The notes under the pieces are model-generated. The model saw only the letters and a list, made by a program, of their open reading frames with translations, had not been told where the DNA came from and ran no database searches. Shown in pieces: positions 18,020-28,325 of a stretch of DNA of 64,000 nt. The position numbers and the translations under genes were made by a program. The DNA is from Chloroherpetonaceae bacterium (GTDB lineage Bacteria; Bacteroidota; Chlorobiia; Chlorobiales; Thermochlorobacteraceae). The stretch's first letter is position 1. Each line of letters begins with the position of its first letter. The DNA lies in assembly GCA_025055975.1 (NCBI GenBank), contig JANWWM010000075.1, positions 1-64,000 of the forward strand. The letters run 5' to 3'.

Positions 18020-20338
18020 ATGATGTCAACGCTGATGGAATTTTTCACGGGCAAGTTCGTAACGATCGTGGGCTTTTGCGCCGCGCTCGCCGCGACTTAC
18101 GCCTTCTTCCGCGCCGCCCAAAACGACGACGCAAAGCCCGTCTACGACGAGTGGCTCTCGCTCGCAAGAAAGAGTTTCTTCGTGATGATGATCGCCATCG
18201 TCGTCAATGGGTTTCATCTCCTCTATCTGATTCTCACGCACCAATTCCAATACAACTACGTCAAGCATTACTCCTCGACCGACCTCAACGTCTTCTACCT
18301 CATCTCCACGTTCTACGCGGGGCAGGAAGGCAGTTTTATGCTGTGGATGTTTTATGGCGGTCTCTTCGGATTGTTCTTGATGAAAACCGCGAAGGAATAC
18401 GAAGCACCCGTGATGACGGTTCTTTCGCTCTCGCAAGCGTTTTTGCTCTCAATGATTTTGGGCATCGATATGCCGTTCCTCAAAGATGGAATCGGAAGCG
18501 ACGTCTTCGCGCTCACGACGGGACCCGTTCCCGAAGAAGGCGACGGACTAAATCCGCTGTTGCAAAACCCTTGGATGGTGATTCACCCGCCGACGCTGTT
18601 CGTGGGCTTCGCTTCGCTCATCATTCCATACAGTTACGCCATTGCGGCGATGTGGAAAAACAAATACGACGATTGGATTCGCCCCGCGACGCCGTGGGTC
18701 TTGTTCAGCGCGGCGACGCTCGGCATTGGGATTATGATGGGCGGCTACTGGGCGTATAAAGTGCTCGGTTGGGGCGGCTATTGGGGCTGGGATCCCGTTG
18801 AAAATTCGTCGCTCGTGCCGTGGCTTTTGGTCGTGGCGCTCATTCATACGCTCATCGTGCAAAAGAAGAACGGCGCGCTCAAAAAAACGAATTTGCTTTT
18901 GGCGACGCTCGCGTTTAGCGCGGTGCTGTATAGTTCCTTCCTCACGCGCAGCGGCGTTTTGGCGGATACGTCGGTGCACTCCTTTACCGACTTGGGTTTA
19001 TACAATCAACTCTTGGCTTTCGTTTTGGTCTTCTTGGGGCTTGGAGTTGGTTTGCTCGTGATTCGTTTCAAGTCCATCAAAGTCGTCTCGCGCGACGAAT
19101 CGATTTACTCGCGGGAATTTTTCTTGCTTTGCGGGGCGGTCGTTTTGACGCTCATCGCGGGCGTGGTGGTTGCGGGCATTTCCACGCCCATCGTGGATTC
19201 GCTCCTAAATCGCCCCATCACGAAACTCGAACCCGATTTCTACAATGAAGTAACGCTTCCGCTCGCGGTTCTCATCGGGTTTCTGTCGGCGATTGGGCAA
19301 TCGATTTGGTGGACGAAAATCGATCGCGACAATCTCTTCAAAGCCTTGTGGCTTCCGTTTGCGCTCGCCCTCGTTTTCACGAGCGTTTTGATGCTTGCGG
19401 GAATGAAAGACGTCTCGATGATTTTGCTCGCGCTCGCCGCGTCGTTCTCGCTTTTCGCCAATGGGCAAGTTCTGCTCAAAGTCCTGAAAGGCAATCCGAA
19501 ATACGCGGGCGGCAGTCTGACCCACGTCGGCTTGGGCTTGATGTTGCTTGGCATCATCGGTTCGGCGAAATACGACCAAACGCAACATCTCGAATTGCCA
19601 AAAGGCAAAACCGTTCAAGCCTTCGGCAAAGAGATGACCTACGCGGGAATGCAAGACGTTGGCGGCGGCAAGAGCGGGTTCAAAATCGAGGTGCGCGACG
19701 GAAACAAGTCTTATGTCGCAATGCCGATAATGTATGAAACCAAGCGAATGACGGTGCAAAACCCCGACGTCGCGCATTATCTCACGAAGGATTTTTACAT
19801 CGCGCCCGTCAATGTGATGATTAAAGACAATCCGAATCAACTCATCTTGAAAAAGGGCGAATCGCAAACGCTTGAAGGCTACGTGGTGAAGTTCGTCAAC
19901 TTCAACATGGAAAAAAGCGTTCTGGGCGGCGGCGTTGACGGCAAAATCAAAGTCGTGGCGATTTTGGAGGTTTCGAAAGACGGCAAGACCGAAACCATCG
20001 AGCCTGTCTATCTCATTCAAGCGGGAAGCGCGCCCATAATCGAATACGCTTCGCTTCCAAGCGCGCCAAACGTGTCGTTTGCCATCACGCGCATCGATGC
20101 CACGAGCGGCAAAGTGATGGTCGAAGCCAAAGGACTCGGAACGAACTTCGAGCCGCAAGAAACGCTCATCGTCGAAGCGAGCGTTAAGCCTTTCATCAAC
20201 GTGCTTTGGCTCGGAACTTACGTGGTGGCGATTGGCTTCGTCGTCTCGATCTATCGTCGTTGGCAAGAACGCAAGTTAAAGGCGCGAAGCGCGCTCGTCG
20301 CCGAACCCATCGCCGATAAAAATCCCGTTGCGCTATGA
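18020..20338 (+). CDS. ccmF: Cytochrome c biogenesis protein CcmF/CcsA family
   Basis: 772 aa; WGGYWGWDPVENSSLVPWLLVVALIHT, GQEGSFMLWM, FLTRSGVLADTSVHSF. Confidence 0.92.
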   Translation: MMSTLMEFFTGKFVTIVGFCAALAATYAFFRAAQNDDAKPVYDEWLSLARKSFFVMMIAIVVNGFHLLYLILTHQFQYNYVKHYSSTDLNVFYLISTFYAGQEGSFMLWMFYGGLFGLFLMKTAKEYEAPVMTVLSLSQAFLLSMILGIDMPFLKDGIGSDVFALTTGPVPEEGDGLNPLLQNPWMVIHPPTLFVGFASLIIPYSYAIAAMWKNKYDDWIRPATPWVLFSAATLGIGIMMGGYWAYKVLGWGGYWGWDPVENSSLVPWLLVVALIHTLIVQKKNGALKKTNLLLATLAFSAVLYSSFLTRSGVLADTSVHSFTDLGLYNQLLAFVLVFLGLGVGLLVIRFKSIKVVSRDESIYSREFFLLCGAVVLTLIAGVVVAGISTPIVDSLLNRPITKLEPDFYNEVTLPLAVLIGFLSAIGQSIWWTKIDRDNLFKALWLPFALALVFTSVLMLAGMKDVSMILLALAASFSLFANGQVLLKVLKGNPKYAGGSLTHVGLGLMLLGIIGSAKYDQTQHLELPKGKTVQAFGKEMTYAGMQDVGGGKSGFKIEVRDGNKSYVAMPIMYETKRMTVQNPDVAHYLTKDFYIAPVNVMIKDNPNQLILKKGESQTLEGYVVKFVNFNMEKSVLGGGVDGKIKVVAILEVSKDGKTETIEPVYLIQAGSAPIIEYASLPSAPNVSFAITRIDATSGKVMVEAKGLGTNFEPQETLIVEASVKPFINVLWLGTYVVAIGFVVSIYRRWQERKLKARSALVAEPIADKNPVAL

Positions 20339-20823
20339 ACCCAAACGAAATCGACGTGTCCAAAATCAATTTGGACAAGATGAAAGAAAAAACGGCGGAA
20401 ACGCCCGGGCTTTTGCCTTACGCGCAGTCGGCGGGGAGCGCGGTCATCAAGCCCGAAGACGTCGGGAAAATCAAGGGTCGAGCGATGGCGGCGATGCGCG
20501 AGCAAACCGAGATGCAGATGTCGCAACTCTACGAGCAAATGCGCCTGCTCGCCGAACAAGCGCAAAAAATTCAACGGCGCGTCGAAATCTCGGAGCGCAT
20601 TTACGCCGTCAAAATGGGCTTCGAACCCATCATCGGAAAAACTTACTACCTCTATCGGCGCGAAAACGGCGAAGACTTCCTCTCGCTCATCGCGCCCGAC
20701 GAATGGGGCAACGGCAGAAAACTCGAGCACGTCGCCACCGTGAAACTGCTCGCCGACCACACTTGGGAAGTGCTCGACGAGCGATCGCTAAATGACGAAC
20801 CTCCTCAATCTCCTCGCAGATGA
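20335..20823 (+). CDS. DUF2452-like hypothetical protein
   Basis: 162 aa; TPGLLPYAQSAGSAVIKPEDVGKIKGRAM ... GFEPIIGKTYYLYRRENGEDFLSLIAPDEW; overlaps the ccmF stop. Confidence 0.8.
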   Translation: MNPNEIDVSKINLDKMKEKTAETPGLLPYAQSAGSAVIKPEDVGKIKGRAMAAMREQTEMQMSQLYEQMRLLAEQAQKIQRRVEISERIYAVKMGFEPIIGKTYYLYRRENGEDFLSLIAPDEWGNGRKLEHVATVKLLADHTWEVLDERSLNDEPPQSPRR

Positions 20824-20909
20824 TCGCTTGAAGCAAAAAGGCGAAACGCAAACGGAGTTTCGCTTCGCCCGGAATGGCGATGAGACGCTTGGCGCGAACA
20901 AGCGTCCAG

Positions 20910-20935
20910 GTCATTCTGAACGAAGCGAAGGATCC
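20910..20935 (+). repeat. Dispersed ~26 bp repeat
   Basis: GTCATTCTGAACGAAGCGAAGGATCC. Confidence 0.75.
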
Positions 20936-20998
20936 GCTGCGCGCAAGCAAGAGCGTTCAATTCGCTCGATAATCTCAATCCGCGATTCGCGGCGCAAC

Positions 20999-21973
<975 letters not shown>

Positions 21974-22004
21974 TTACGAACTGCGTTAAATGGCGAAACT
22001 TTTT

Positions 22005-22898
22005 TCAAACCGCCAAGCGATTCGTCCAGAGACGCGAAGCGTCTGGCGCAACGTCAATCTGCCCCGTCCGATGAAGCCACTCGTTGAGCGCGTCCCAATG
22101 CTCCTTGGCAAGAGCGAAGTCGTAGGTGAAGCATGCGGTCGTCGCGTCGTAAATGGCGTTGAGCGTCGCGTCGTCGCTGGCGACGTTGGCGCGCTTGTCG
22201 TAGATGCGTTTTGATTCTTCGGGAAATTGCCGAATGAAATCGATGCTGCGCCGCAAAATTTTGAGCGTTTGTTTCAAGTCCGTCTCGCGCTGTTCCAAAA
22301 TCTTCGGCGACGTCACGAGAATCAGTTGGCAAAAGTCGGGAATGCCCCAATCTTTGAGCGCGAAAAACTCCGCCTCCAAACCTCGATGGCGCGCTTCGAT
22401 GATTTCAAAGTTGTAAAAAATCAGCGTCGCCATGTCGGCTTTGTCTTCGGCGAGCGCGTTGGTATGATAAAACCCGTTGTTGACGGGCGTGAGCGGGGCG
22501 TTTTTTTCTCCGCCGTCGGCTTCAATCATGGAGCGCGCGATGGCTAACCCGCCAAGACCTGGCGCGCCCGGATACTGCAAACGTTTGCCCGCCATGTCGC
22601 GCGGTCTTGAAATGCCTTTGTTTTTGAGATACATCACGCCGCCATTCGTGTGCAAAAATCGCGCAAACCCGACGATTGATTTTCCTTTCGCCGCGTCAAG
22701 CGATAGATGGATGGGTTCGGTGATGGCTATGTCCATCTTGCCGCTCTCGATCGCGTCCATCGCGTCAAGATGCTCTTTTGGCTCGATGAGTTCGAGCGCC
22801 AGCCCAGCGTCTTTGAACCAACCTTTTTCTTCGGCGATGAGAAACGGCGCGTGGTCTGGGTTTAAGAACCACTCGAGTCCGATTCGGAGAGCGTTCAT
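22005..22898 (-). CDS. NMT1/THI5-like protein, no signal peptide
   Basis: MNALRIGLEWFLNPDHAPFLIAEEKGWFKDAGLALELIEPKEHLDAMDAIESGKMDIAITEPIHL; start taken at 22898. Confidence 0.8.
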   Translation of the reverse strand: MNALRIGLEWFLNPDHAPFLIAEEKGWFKDAGLALELIEPKEHLDAMDAIESGKMDIAITEPIHLSLDAAKGKSIVGFARFLHTNGGVMYLKNKGISRPRDMAGKRLQYPGAPGLGGLAIARSMIEADGGEKNAPLTPVNNGFYHTNALAEDKADMATLIFYNFEIIEARHRGLEAEFFALKDWGIPDFCQLILVTSPKILEQRETDLKQTLKILRRSIDFIRQFPEESKRIYDKRANVASDDATLNAIYDATTACFTYDFALAKEHWDALNEWLHRTGQIDVAPDASRLWTNRLAV

Positions 22899-23124
22899 TT
22901 TTGCGAGCTTGCAGAATTCGTCGCAAGATAGCAAAAGGCGCGCGAGCGTTCAATGCGCGTAGCGGCGCTATCTTCAAGCCAAATCTTTCGTCGCGGGCAA
23001 CCGCGCTGGTCGCGTCGTGAGCGCAGAGACGGTTTGTCGCTTTTCGGGCGTTTCATTCCGAGCGTTTGCGTCATCATTCCGAGCGTAGCGTTTTTCGTCG
23101 TTGCGAGCGTTTTTCATTTTTCTC

Positions 23125-23150
23125 GTCATTCCGAGCGAAGCGAGGAATCC
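23125..23150 (+). repeat. Dispersed ~26 bp repeat
   Basis: GTCATTCCGAGCGAAGCGAGGAATCC. Confidence 0.8.
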
Positions 23151-23253
23151 ATTGAATTGCGAATTTCGCGTCGCCAGTGGCGATGGAACGCTCTGGCTTC
23201 GCTGAACCGCGTTATGTCGTAATTTGCCAACGCAACCCAATTCATCGTTGCGA

Positions 23254-24348
23254 ATGAAAACCAAGAAACGCTACGAACAAGACTTTTTGGAAAACATCGC
23301 TCCCGCCACGCGCCAAATGTCGCCTTACATGGTCGAGGGCGGACAGGAAGCGGAGGTCAAACTCAATCAAAACGAAAATCCCTACGACCTTCCCGACGCG
23401 CTCAAACGCGACATTCTCGAAGAGTTCCGCAAAGAATGTTGGAATCGCTATCCCGACGTGTTCCCAAACCAAGCGATTGAACGCTACGCCCGCTTTCTCG
23501 GCGTGCCCAAAGAATGCGTGATAATGGGCAACGGCTCCAACGAACTGATTTACGCCATCGGGCTTGCCACGCTGCGCCGAAACGCATCGATGCTCATTCC
23601 CTCGCCGTCGTTCTCGCTGTACGAAAAAGTCGCCACGCTGCTTGAAGCCGACGTGATAAAGGTCGCCATGACCGACGCGCTTGAATTTCAGGTTGATGAA
23701 ATTCTCGAAGAAGCCGAGCGGTCTCGACCCAATCTCATCGCGCTTTGCGCGCCGAACAATCCGACCTCGAAATCTCTCGCTCTCGAGGACATTGAAGACA
23801 TCGTCGCTCATTCTCGCGCCATCGTGCTGGTCGATGAAGCCTACATTGAGTTTTCCAAACGGCGTTCCGCTCTGGAATTGCTCGATCGATACTCGAACCT
23901 CGTCGTCTTGCGCACGTTCTCGAAAGCCTTTGGGCTTGCGGGTTTGCGGATTGGGTTTGCCATCGCCAACCCCGCGCTCGCGGCGGAACTCTTGAAGCCG
24001 AAAATTCCCTTCGCCAGCAATCGCCTCGCGGAGATCGCCTTGATAAAACTTCTCGACAATTACCACGTCGTTCAAAACGCCGTCGCGTCCATTCTGCGCG
24101 AGCGAGAGCGGCTCTACGACGAATTGAGGAAAATCGACGCGATAAAAACTCACGAGAGCGACGCGAACTTTCTCATCATCGAGCTTGAAAATCCGACGCG
24201 AGTCTTCAAAGCGTTGAAAGCCAGAGGCGTTTTGGTTCGAAACGTGTCGAGCTATCCGCTGATGGAAAAATGCTTGCGGGTCAATGTGGGAACGCGAGAA
24301 GAAAACGATCGCTTTTTAGCCGCGCTGAAAGAGACCCTCGCGGGTTAA
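23254..24348 (+). CDS. hisC: Histidinol-phosphate aminotransferase
   Basis: KLNQNENPYDLPDALKRDI; VIMGNGSNELIYAI; LVDEAYIEFS; LRTFSKAFGLAGLRIGFAIA. Confidence 0.93.
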   Translation: MKTKKRYEQDFLENIAPATRQMSPYMVEGGQEAEVKLNQNENPYDLPDALKRDILEEFRKECWNRYPDVFPNQAIERYARFLGVPKECVIMGNGSNELIYAIGLATLRRNASMLIPSPSFSLYEKVATLLEADVIKVAMTDALEFQVDEILEEAERSRPNLIALCAPNNPTSKSLALEDIEDIVAHSRAIVLVDEAYIEFSKRRSALELLDRYSNLVVLRTFSKAFGLAGLRIGFAIANPALAAELLKPKIPFASNRLAEIALIKLLDNYHVVQNAVASILRERERLYDELRKIDAIKTHESDANFLIIELENPTRVFKALKARGVLVRNVSSYPLMEKCLRVNVGTREENDRFLAALKETLAG

Positions 24349-25334
24349 GGCGACTCCAACGCGAGCGCGGCAATCGGAACGGCGACGAGTTTCTTTTCCG
24401 CAAGCAGATACAGTTCGCTTGCCGTAACGCCAACGTCGACAAGCCGTCCCGCGCCATCGCCGACGAGCGCGGAAACGCTTTCCGCCGAGAGTTTCCCGAC
24501 GAGACGAAAGCCGCTTTGTTGCGTCGCGTCGAACACGAACACTTCTCCGCCATCGACGGCAAGAAGCCACTCGCTCAGTCTCTTTTCGCCGTTTGGCAAC
24601 GATCGAGCCACTTCTCCCGACGCGAGCGCCGACGGCGTTTTGAGCAAGCCCTTGCCGACCTGCGCGACGAAGTTTCCAAACAGGTCATAAACGAACAAGC
24701 ATTTCGCGCCTTCGTCGGAGACGAACACTTTGCCCGATTTCGTGGCTTGCAGTCGATTCGGTTCGATCAAGCGACCCGCGCCGCTGTTGAACCCGCCGAA
24801 GATGAACTGAATCGGATTTTGTCGTTGCTGCTGTTGCGAGGCGAAGGCGAAGGGATTGATGCGCAGAGCTTGCTGTTGCGCTTCATCGAGCAAAAACAAG
24901 TCGCCTTGCGGAGAAACGGAAACGCTGATGGGTCGCCACACTTGCGAAGAGAGAGAGCCGGAAACTTCCGTCGCCACTTGCGCCGATGCGTCGGGACGAT
25001 ACTGCAACAGCGCGACGAAATTCAAGTAGCGGTCGAAATGCGAAATGCGTTGATTGCCGCGATCGGCGACATAGACGTTCACGCCGTCGGTCGCAAGGTC
25101 TTTCGGCGCATCGAAGCCTTCGCGCTGAACGCCGAACCCGCCAATGTTGGCGAGGATTTTGCCTTTTGAGTCGAGACGCAAAATTTTGTTCGTCGCGCCT
25201 TCAATCACGTAACACTCGTTGAGCGATGGATTCACGGCGAGCGCGATTGCCTTTTGAAACGAGGCGACCAAGCGCGTCTCTTGCGCGAACGAAAGCGCGG
25301 GAAAAAGAAGCAAAGCGAAAACGACGCGCCTCAT
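24345..25334 (-). CDS. NHL/beta-propeller repeat exported protein
   Basis: 329 aa from MRRVVFALLLFPALSFAQ; FDAPKDLATDGVNVYVADRGNQRISHFDRYLNF. Confidence 0.8.
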   Translation of the reverse strand: MRRVVFALLLFPALSFAQETRLVASFQKAIALAVNPSLNECYVIEGATNKILRLDSKGKILANIGGFGVQREGFDAPKDLATDGVNVYVADRGNQRISHFDRYLNFVALLQYRPDASAQVATEVSGSLSSQVWRPISVSVSPQGDLFLLDEAQQQALRINPFAFASQQQQRQNPIQFIFGGFNSGAGRLIEPNRLQATKSGKVFVSDEGAKCLFVYDLFGNFVAQVGKGLLKTPSALASGEVARSLPNGEKRLSEWLLAVDGGEVFVFDATQQSGFRLVGKLSAESVSALVGDGAGRLVDVGVTASELYLLAEKKLVAVPIAALALESP

Positions 25335-26338
25335 TTTTCGACCAAGCCGCTTGTCGTGTCGGGAGTTGAAAAGGCGATATACTCCGAAGTCGGAATCGAG
25401 CCGCCGTTTTTCGGAAGCAGAATTTTGAATCCCCTCGCGGGCGGTTGCGGCAAAGAGCGACCGCGAATCCAAGGATTCAGATACTTCACGGCTTTGAAGC
25501 TCGCGCCTTGCTCGATTGCCCACTGCGCCAAGTCGGGAATGGGTTTTTCGACGATGACGGTTCTCGTCTCGATGGGGCGATACGGCGCGACGGCTTCGTA
25601 ACCATACTTCGCGGGATTTTGCATGCACTCCTTGATGGCGGCGATGCGAAACACATAGCGCGACGTTTCGCGGTTGAGCCAAAGGTCGTAATAGTTTTTC
25701 GTTTGTTGGAAGTTCATCTCTCCCGAAACGCCACCCATTCCCATGTTGTAGCTTGCCGCCACGACCGCCCAATTTCCGAATCGCTTGTAGGCTTGGGTCA
25801 GATACTTGATGGCGACGTCGGTCGCCAGCTCGAAGTTGTAGCGCTCATCGACCTCGTCGTTCACGATGAGACCGTATTCGCGTCCCGTAACGGGCATGAT
25901 TTGCCAAATGCCCGCCGCGCCCGCGGGCGAGCGCAAATCCATCAATTTGCTTTCGGCGACGGCGAGATACTTGATGTCGTCGGGCAAGCCCGCCTCGGCA
26001 AGTTTCTTTTCGATGTGGGGAAAAAAACGACCTGCGCGTTTGAGATACATTATCATTTGGGCGCGGTCGTTGACGTTGATGAGAAATTCTCGCTCGAAGC
26101 GTTCAAAGACTTCCGCGTCTTCAAGCGGGACGCGCTCGCCGAAAAGATAGACCGAATCGCTCGGATTGAAGTTATAGTAAAATTCTGGCGGTCGAGGAGG
26201 CGCGAAATGTCGCGTCGTGTCGCGCTCAATGGCGGGCAAAGCCTCGCCGCTACGGTAATTGAACAACCCAACGAGCGCCGTGACAATCGCGGAAGCGAAA
26301 GCGACGGAGAGCAGAAACTTCAAGCGAGACCTTTCCAT
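25331..26338 (-). CDS. Membrane-bound lytic murein transglycosylase (SLT domain, MltD-like)
   Basis: LAVAESKLMDLRSPAGAAGIWQIMPVTGREYGL...VVAASYNMGMGGV. Confidence 0.92.
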   Translation of the reverse strand: MERSRLKFLLSVAFASAIVTALVGLFNYRSGEALPAIERDTTRHFAPPRPPEFYYNFNPSDSVYLFGERVPLEDAEVFERFEREFLINVNDRAQMIMYLKRAGRFFPHIEKKLAEAGLPDDIKYLAVAESKLMDLRSPAGAAGIWQIMPVTGREYGLIVNDEVDERYNFELATDVAIKYLTQAYKRFGNWAVVAASYNMGMGGVSGEMNFQQTKNYYDLWLNRETSRYVFRIAAIKECMQNPAKYGYEAVAPYRPIETRTVIVEKPIPDLAQWAIEQGASFKAVKYLNPWIRGRSLPQPPARGFKILLPKNGGSIPTSEYIAFSTPDTTSGLVEK

Positions 26339-26397
26339 TCAAAATTGCGTTTTCGTTAACTCATAACTCCGCTCAAAGAGATGACGGGCGAAAATCT

Positions 26398-26405
26398 TAT
26401 ATTTG
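26398..26405 (+). promoter_or_regulatory. Putative -7 element TATATTTG
   Basis: TAnnTTTG 48 bp upstream of the small ORF at 26454. Confidence 0.5.
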
Positions 26406-26453
26406 CGTCCCGCAAATTTGGTTCTTTTTCATTAAAACTAACGTCTCAGGAGT

Positions 26454-26567
26454 ATGAACAGAACGCGACATGCGCGGAAATCTGCTGCCATCGTATCCAA
26501 AAAAGACTTTTTTGAAATCATCGTTCTTGCTATCGTGGTTTTTATATGGGCGTTCATCGGGTTCTGA
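26454..26567 (+). CDS. Candidate unannotated small single-TM protein (37 aa)
   Basis: MNRTRHARKSAAIVSKKDFFEIIVLAIVVFIWAFIGF; basic N-term, hydrophobic C-term; AGGAG just upstream (short spacing); promoter-like TATATTTG. Confidence 0.5.
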   Translation: MNRTRHARKSAAIVSKKDFFEIIVLAIVVFIWAFIGF

Positions 26568-26666
26568 ACCCTGCGACATTCGCCCCCTTTTTCTCTTGCG
26601 TTGCTGCCAAAAATCGCGCTCGATGCGCCTGAAATCGCTTGACGCGGACGCGCGAACCTGCAGCGC

Positions 26667-26735
26667 GTCGTTCTGAACGGAGCGAGGAAGCCATCTGCGC
26701 GCCCTTGCGGATTCCTCGCTCGCGCTTGGAACGAC
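26667..26735. repeat. Inverted-repeat element (REP/MITE-like)
   Basis: GTCGTTCTGAACGGAGCGAGGAAGCC ... GGATTCCTCGCTCGCGCTTGGAACGAC, imperfect inverted arms. Confidence 0.8.
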
Positions 26736-26767
26736 AAAGAAAAACGCTCGGCGCGACAAAGCCCCCA

Positions 26768-26793
26768 GTCATTCTGAGCGGAGCGAAGAATCC
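26768..26793 (+). repeat. Dispersed ~26 bp repeat
   Basis: GTCATTCTGAGCGGAGCGAAGAATCC. Confidence 0.8.
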
Positions 26794-26991
26794 ATTTTCG
26801 CGCGAGCAAGAATGTTCAATTCGCAATTCACAGCCTCAAATTCTACGGTTCGCAGATTCCTCGCTCAAGCATAGAGCGTTAGCCATAAAACTTTTCTTGA
26901 CGAAAACTTAACGATAGTTTAACCGACCGCCAATCAAGGCGTGGTTAACTTTGCGTTGCCAAAGCAAACTACCTGCGGAGGAAGACGAACA

Positions 26992-27126
26992 ATGTGGTCG
27001 AAAATGCGCGTGAAAGCCTCGCGTTTCGTGGCGGAAAAGCGGCTGAGCCGCGAAGACATGATTGAAGCCTTGATGCTTTTTGCCGCCGTTCTGATGTTCG
27101 TGACGGCGAACAGTTGCCAATTCTGA
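26992..27126 (+). CDS. Candidate unannotated small single-TM protein (44 aa)
   Basis: MWSKMRVKASRFVAEKRLSREDMIEALMLFAAVLMFVTANSCQF; GGAGGA about 10 nt upstream of ATG. Confidence 0.55.
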   Translation: MWSKMRVKASRFVAEKRLSREDMIEALMLFAAVLMFVTANSCQF

Positions 27127-27132
27127 CGCGAG

Positions 27133-28158
27133 TCATCGCTTCGTTTTTACCAAGACGTTTTTGTATTTCTCCAAGTTCTCCAAAATTTTGCCCGTGCCGC
27201 GCACGACGGCGGTTAGCGGGTCTTCGGCAACATAGACGGGCAACTTGGTTTCCTCGCTGATGCGCTTGTCAAGCCCTTTGATGAGCGCGCCTCCGCCCGT
27301 GAGCATAATGCCCCTGTCCAAAATGTCGGCGGAAAGTTCGGGCGGCGTCGCCTCCAAGCAGCGACGCACGGCGTTGACGATTTGGCTAATTGGTTCGGCG
27401 ATGGCTTCGCGGATTTCGGGCGAACTTACGTCGCGTTGTTCGGGCAAACTGGTTACCAAGTTCCTGCCTTTGACGGTGGCGATGAGTTCTTCTTCGAGTT
27501 CGTAGGCGGAGCCGATTTTGATTTTGATTTCTTCCGCCGTGCGCTCGCCGATGGCAAGGTTGTAGGTTTTGCGGAAGTGTTGCAAAATGGCGTTGGTGAT
27601 TTCATTGCCCGCGACCCTGATGGATTCGCCCGCCGCAATGCCTGAAAGCGAAATGACGGCGATGTCGGTCGTGCCGCCGCCAATGTCGACGACCATATTG
27701 CCGAAGGGCGCATCGACATCGAGTCCCATTCCAACCGCCGCCGCCATCGGTTCGGCGACGAGATAGACTTCCTTCGCGCCCGCATGTTCGGCGCTGTCGC
27801 GCACGGCGCGTTTCTCGACCTCCGTGATGCCCGACGGAATGCCAATCACCATTCGGCGAATTGACGACGAAAAATCTTTGAGCACCTTTCGGATAAGCCC
27901 TTTGATGAGTTCTTCGGCGGCTTCATAGTCGGCGATGACGCCGTCGGCAAGCGGCTTGATGGTGATGATGTCGCGGTGCGTTTTCTCATGCATTTGTCGC
28001 GCTTCGTTGCCGAGCGCGACCACTTTGCGCGTCGAGCGATCCAGCGCGACGATGGACGGCTCGTTCAGCACGATGCCCTTCCCTCTCACGAACACGAGCG
28101 TGTTCGCCGTTCCCAAATCGATCGCAATGTCTTTGGACAAAAAGTCGAAGAACGCCAT
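27133..28158 (-). CDS. mreB: Rod shape-determining protein MreB
   Basis: MAFFDFLSKDIAIDLGTANTLVFVRGKGIVLNEPSIVAL...VDIGGGTTDIAVISLSGI. Confidence 0.97.
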   Translation of the reverse strand: MAFFDFLSKDIAIDLGTANTLVFVRGKGIVLNEPSIVALDRSTRKVVALGNEARQMHEKTHRDIITIKPLADGVIADYEAAEELIKGLIRKVLKDFSSSIRRMVIGIPSGITEVEKRAVRDSAEHAGAKEVYLVAEPMAAAVGMGLDVDAPFGNMVVDIGGGTTDIAVISLSGIAAGESIRVAGNEITNAILQHFRKTYNLAIGERTAEEIKIKIGSAYELEEELIATVKGRNLVTSLPEQRDVSSPEIREAIAEPISQIVNAVRRCLEATPPELSADILDRGIMLTGGGALIKGLDKRISEETKLPVYVAEDPLTAVVRGTGKILENLEKYKNVLVKTKR

Positions 28159-28232
28159 TGAAGAGAAAGAGTTGAAAATTTGAGACGCGAACTTGAAGAC
28201 GAGCGCGGCGGAGCGCGCCAATTTTGGCGGCG

Positions 28233-28240
28233 CAAAGATA
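28233..28240 (-). promoter_or_regulatory. Putative -7 element TATCTTTG
   Basis: Minus-strand TAnnTTTG about 74 bp upstream of mreB. Confidence 0.45.
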
Positions 28241-28325
28241 TGAAAATCCAACGTGAAAACGGACTTTCGAGGGCGATTTTGCGTATATTCGGCGGCTTTT
28301 TCCGACGCTTTCAAACTCGCCGCGA

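Noticed and set aside
26397-26826. Minus-strand ORFs with VVPSASEES-type peptides
   Set aside because: These peptides are translations of the dispersed repeat (GGATTCTTCGCTC...), a classic spurious-ORF signature, not proteins.
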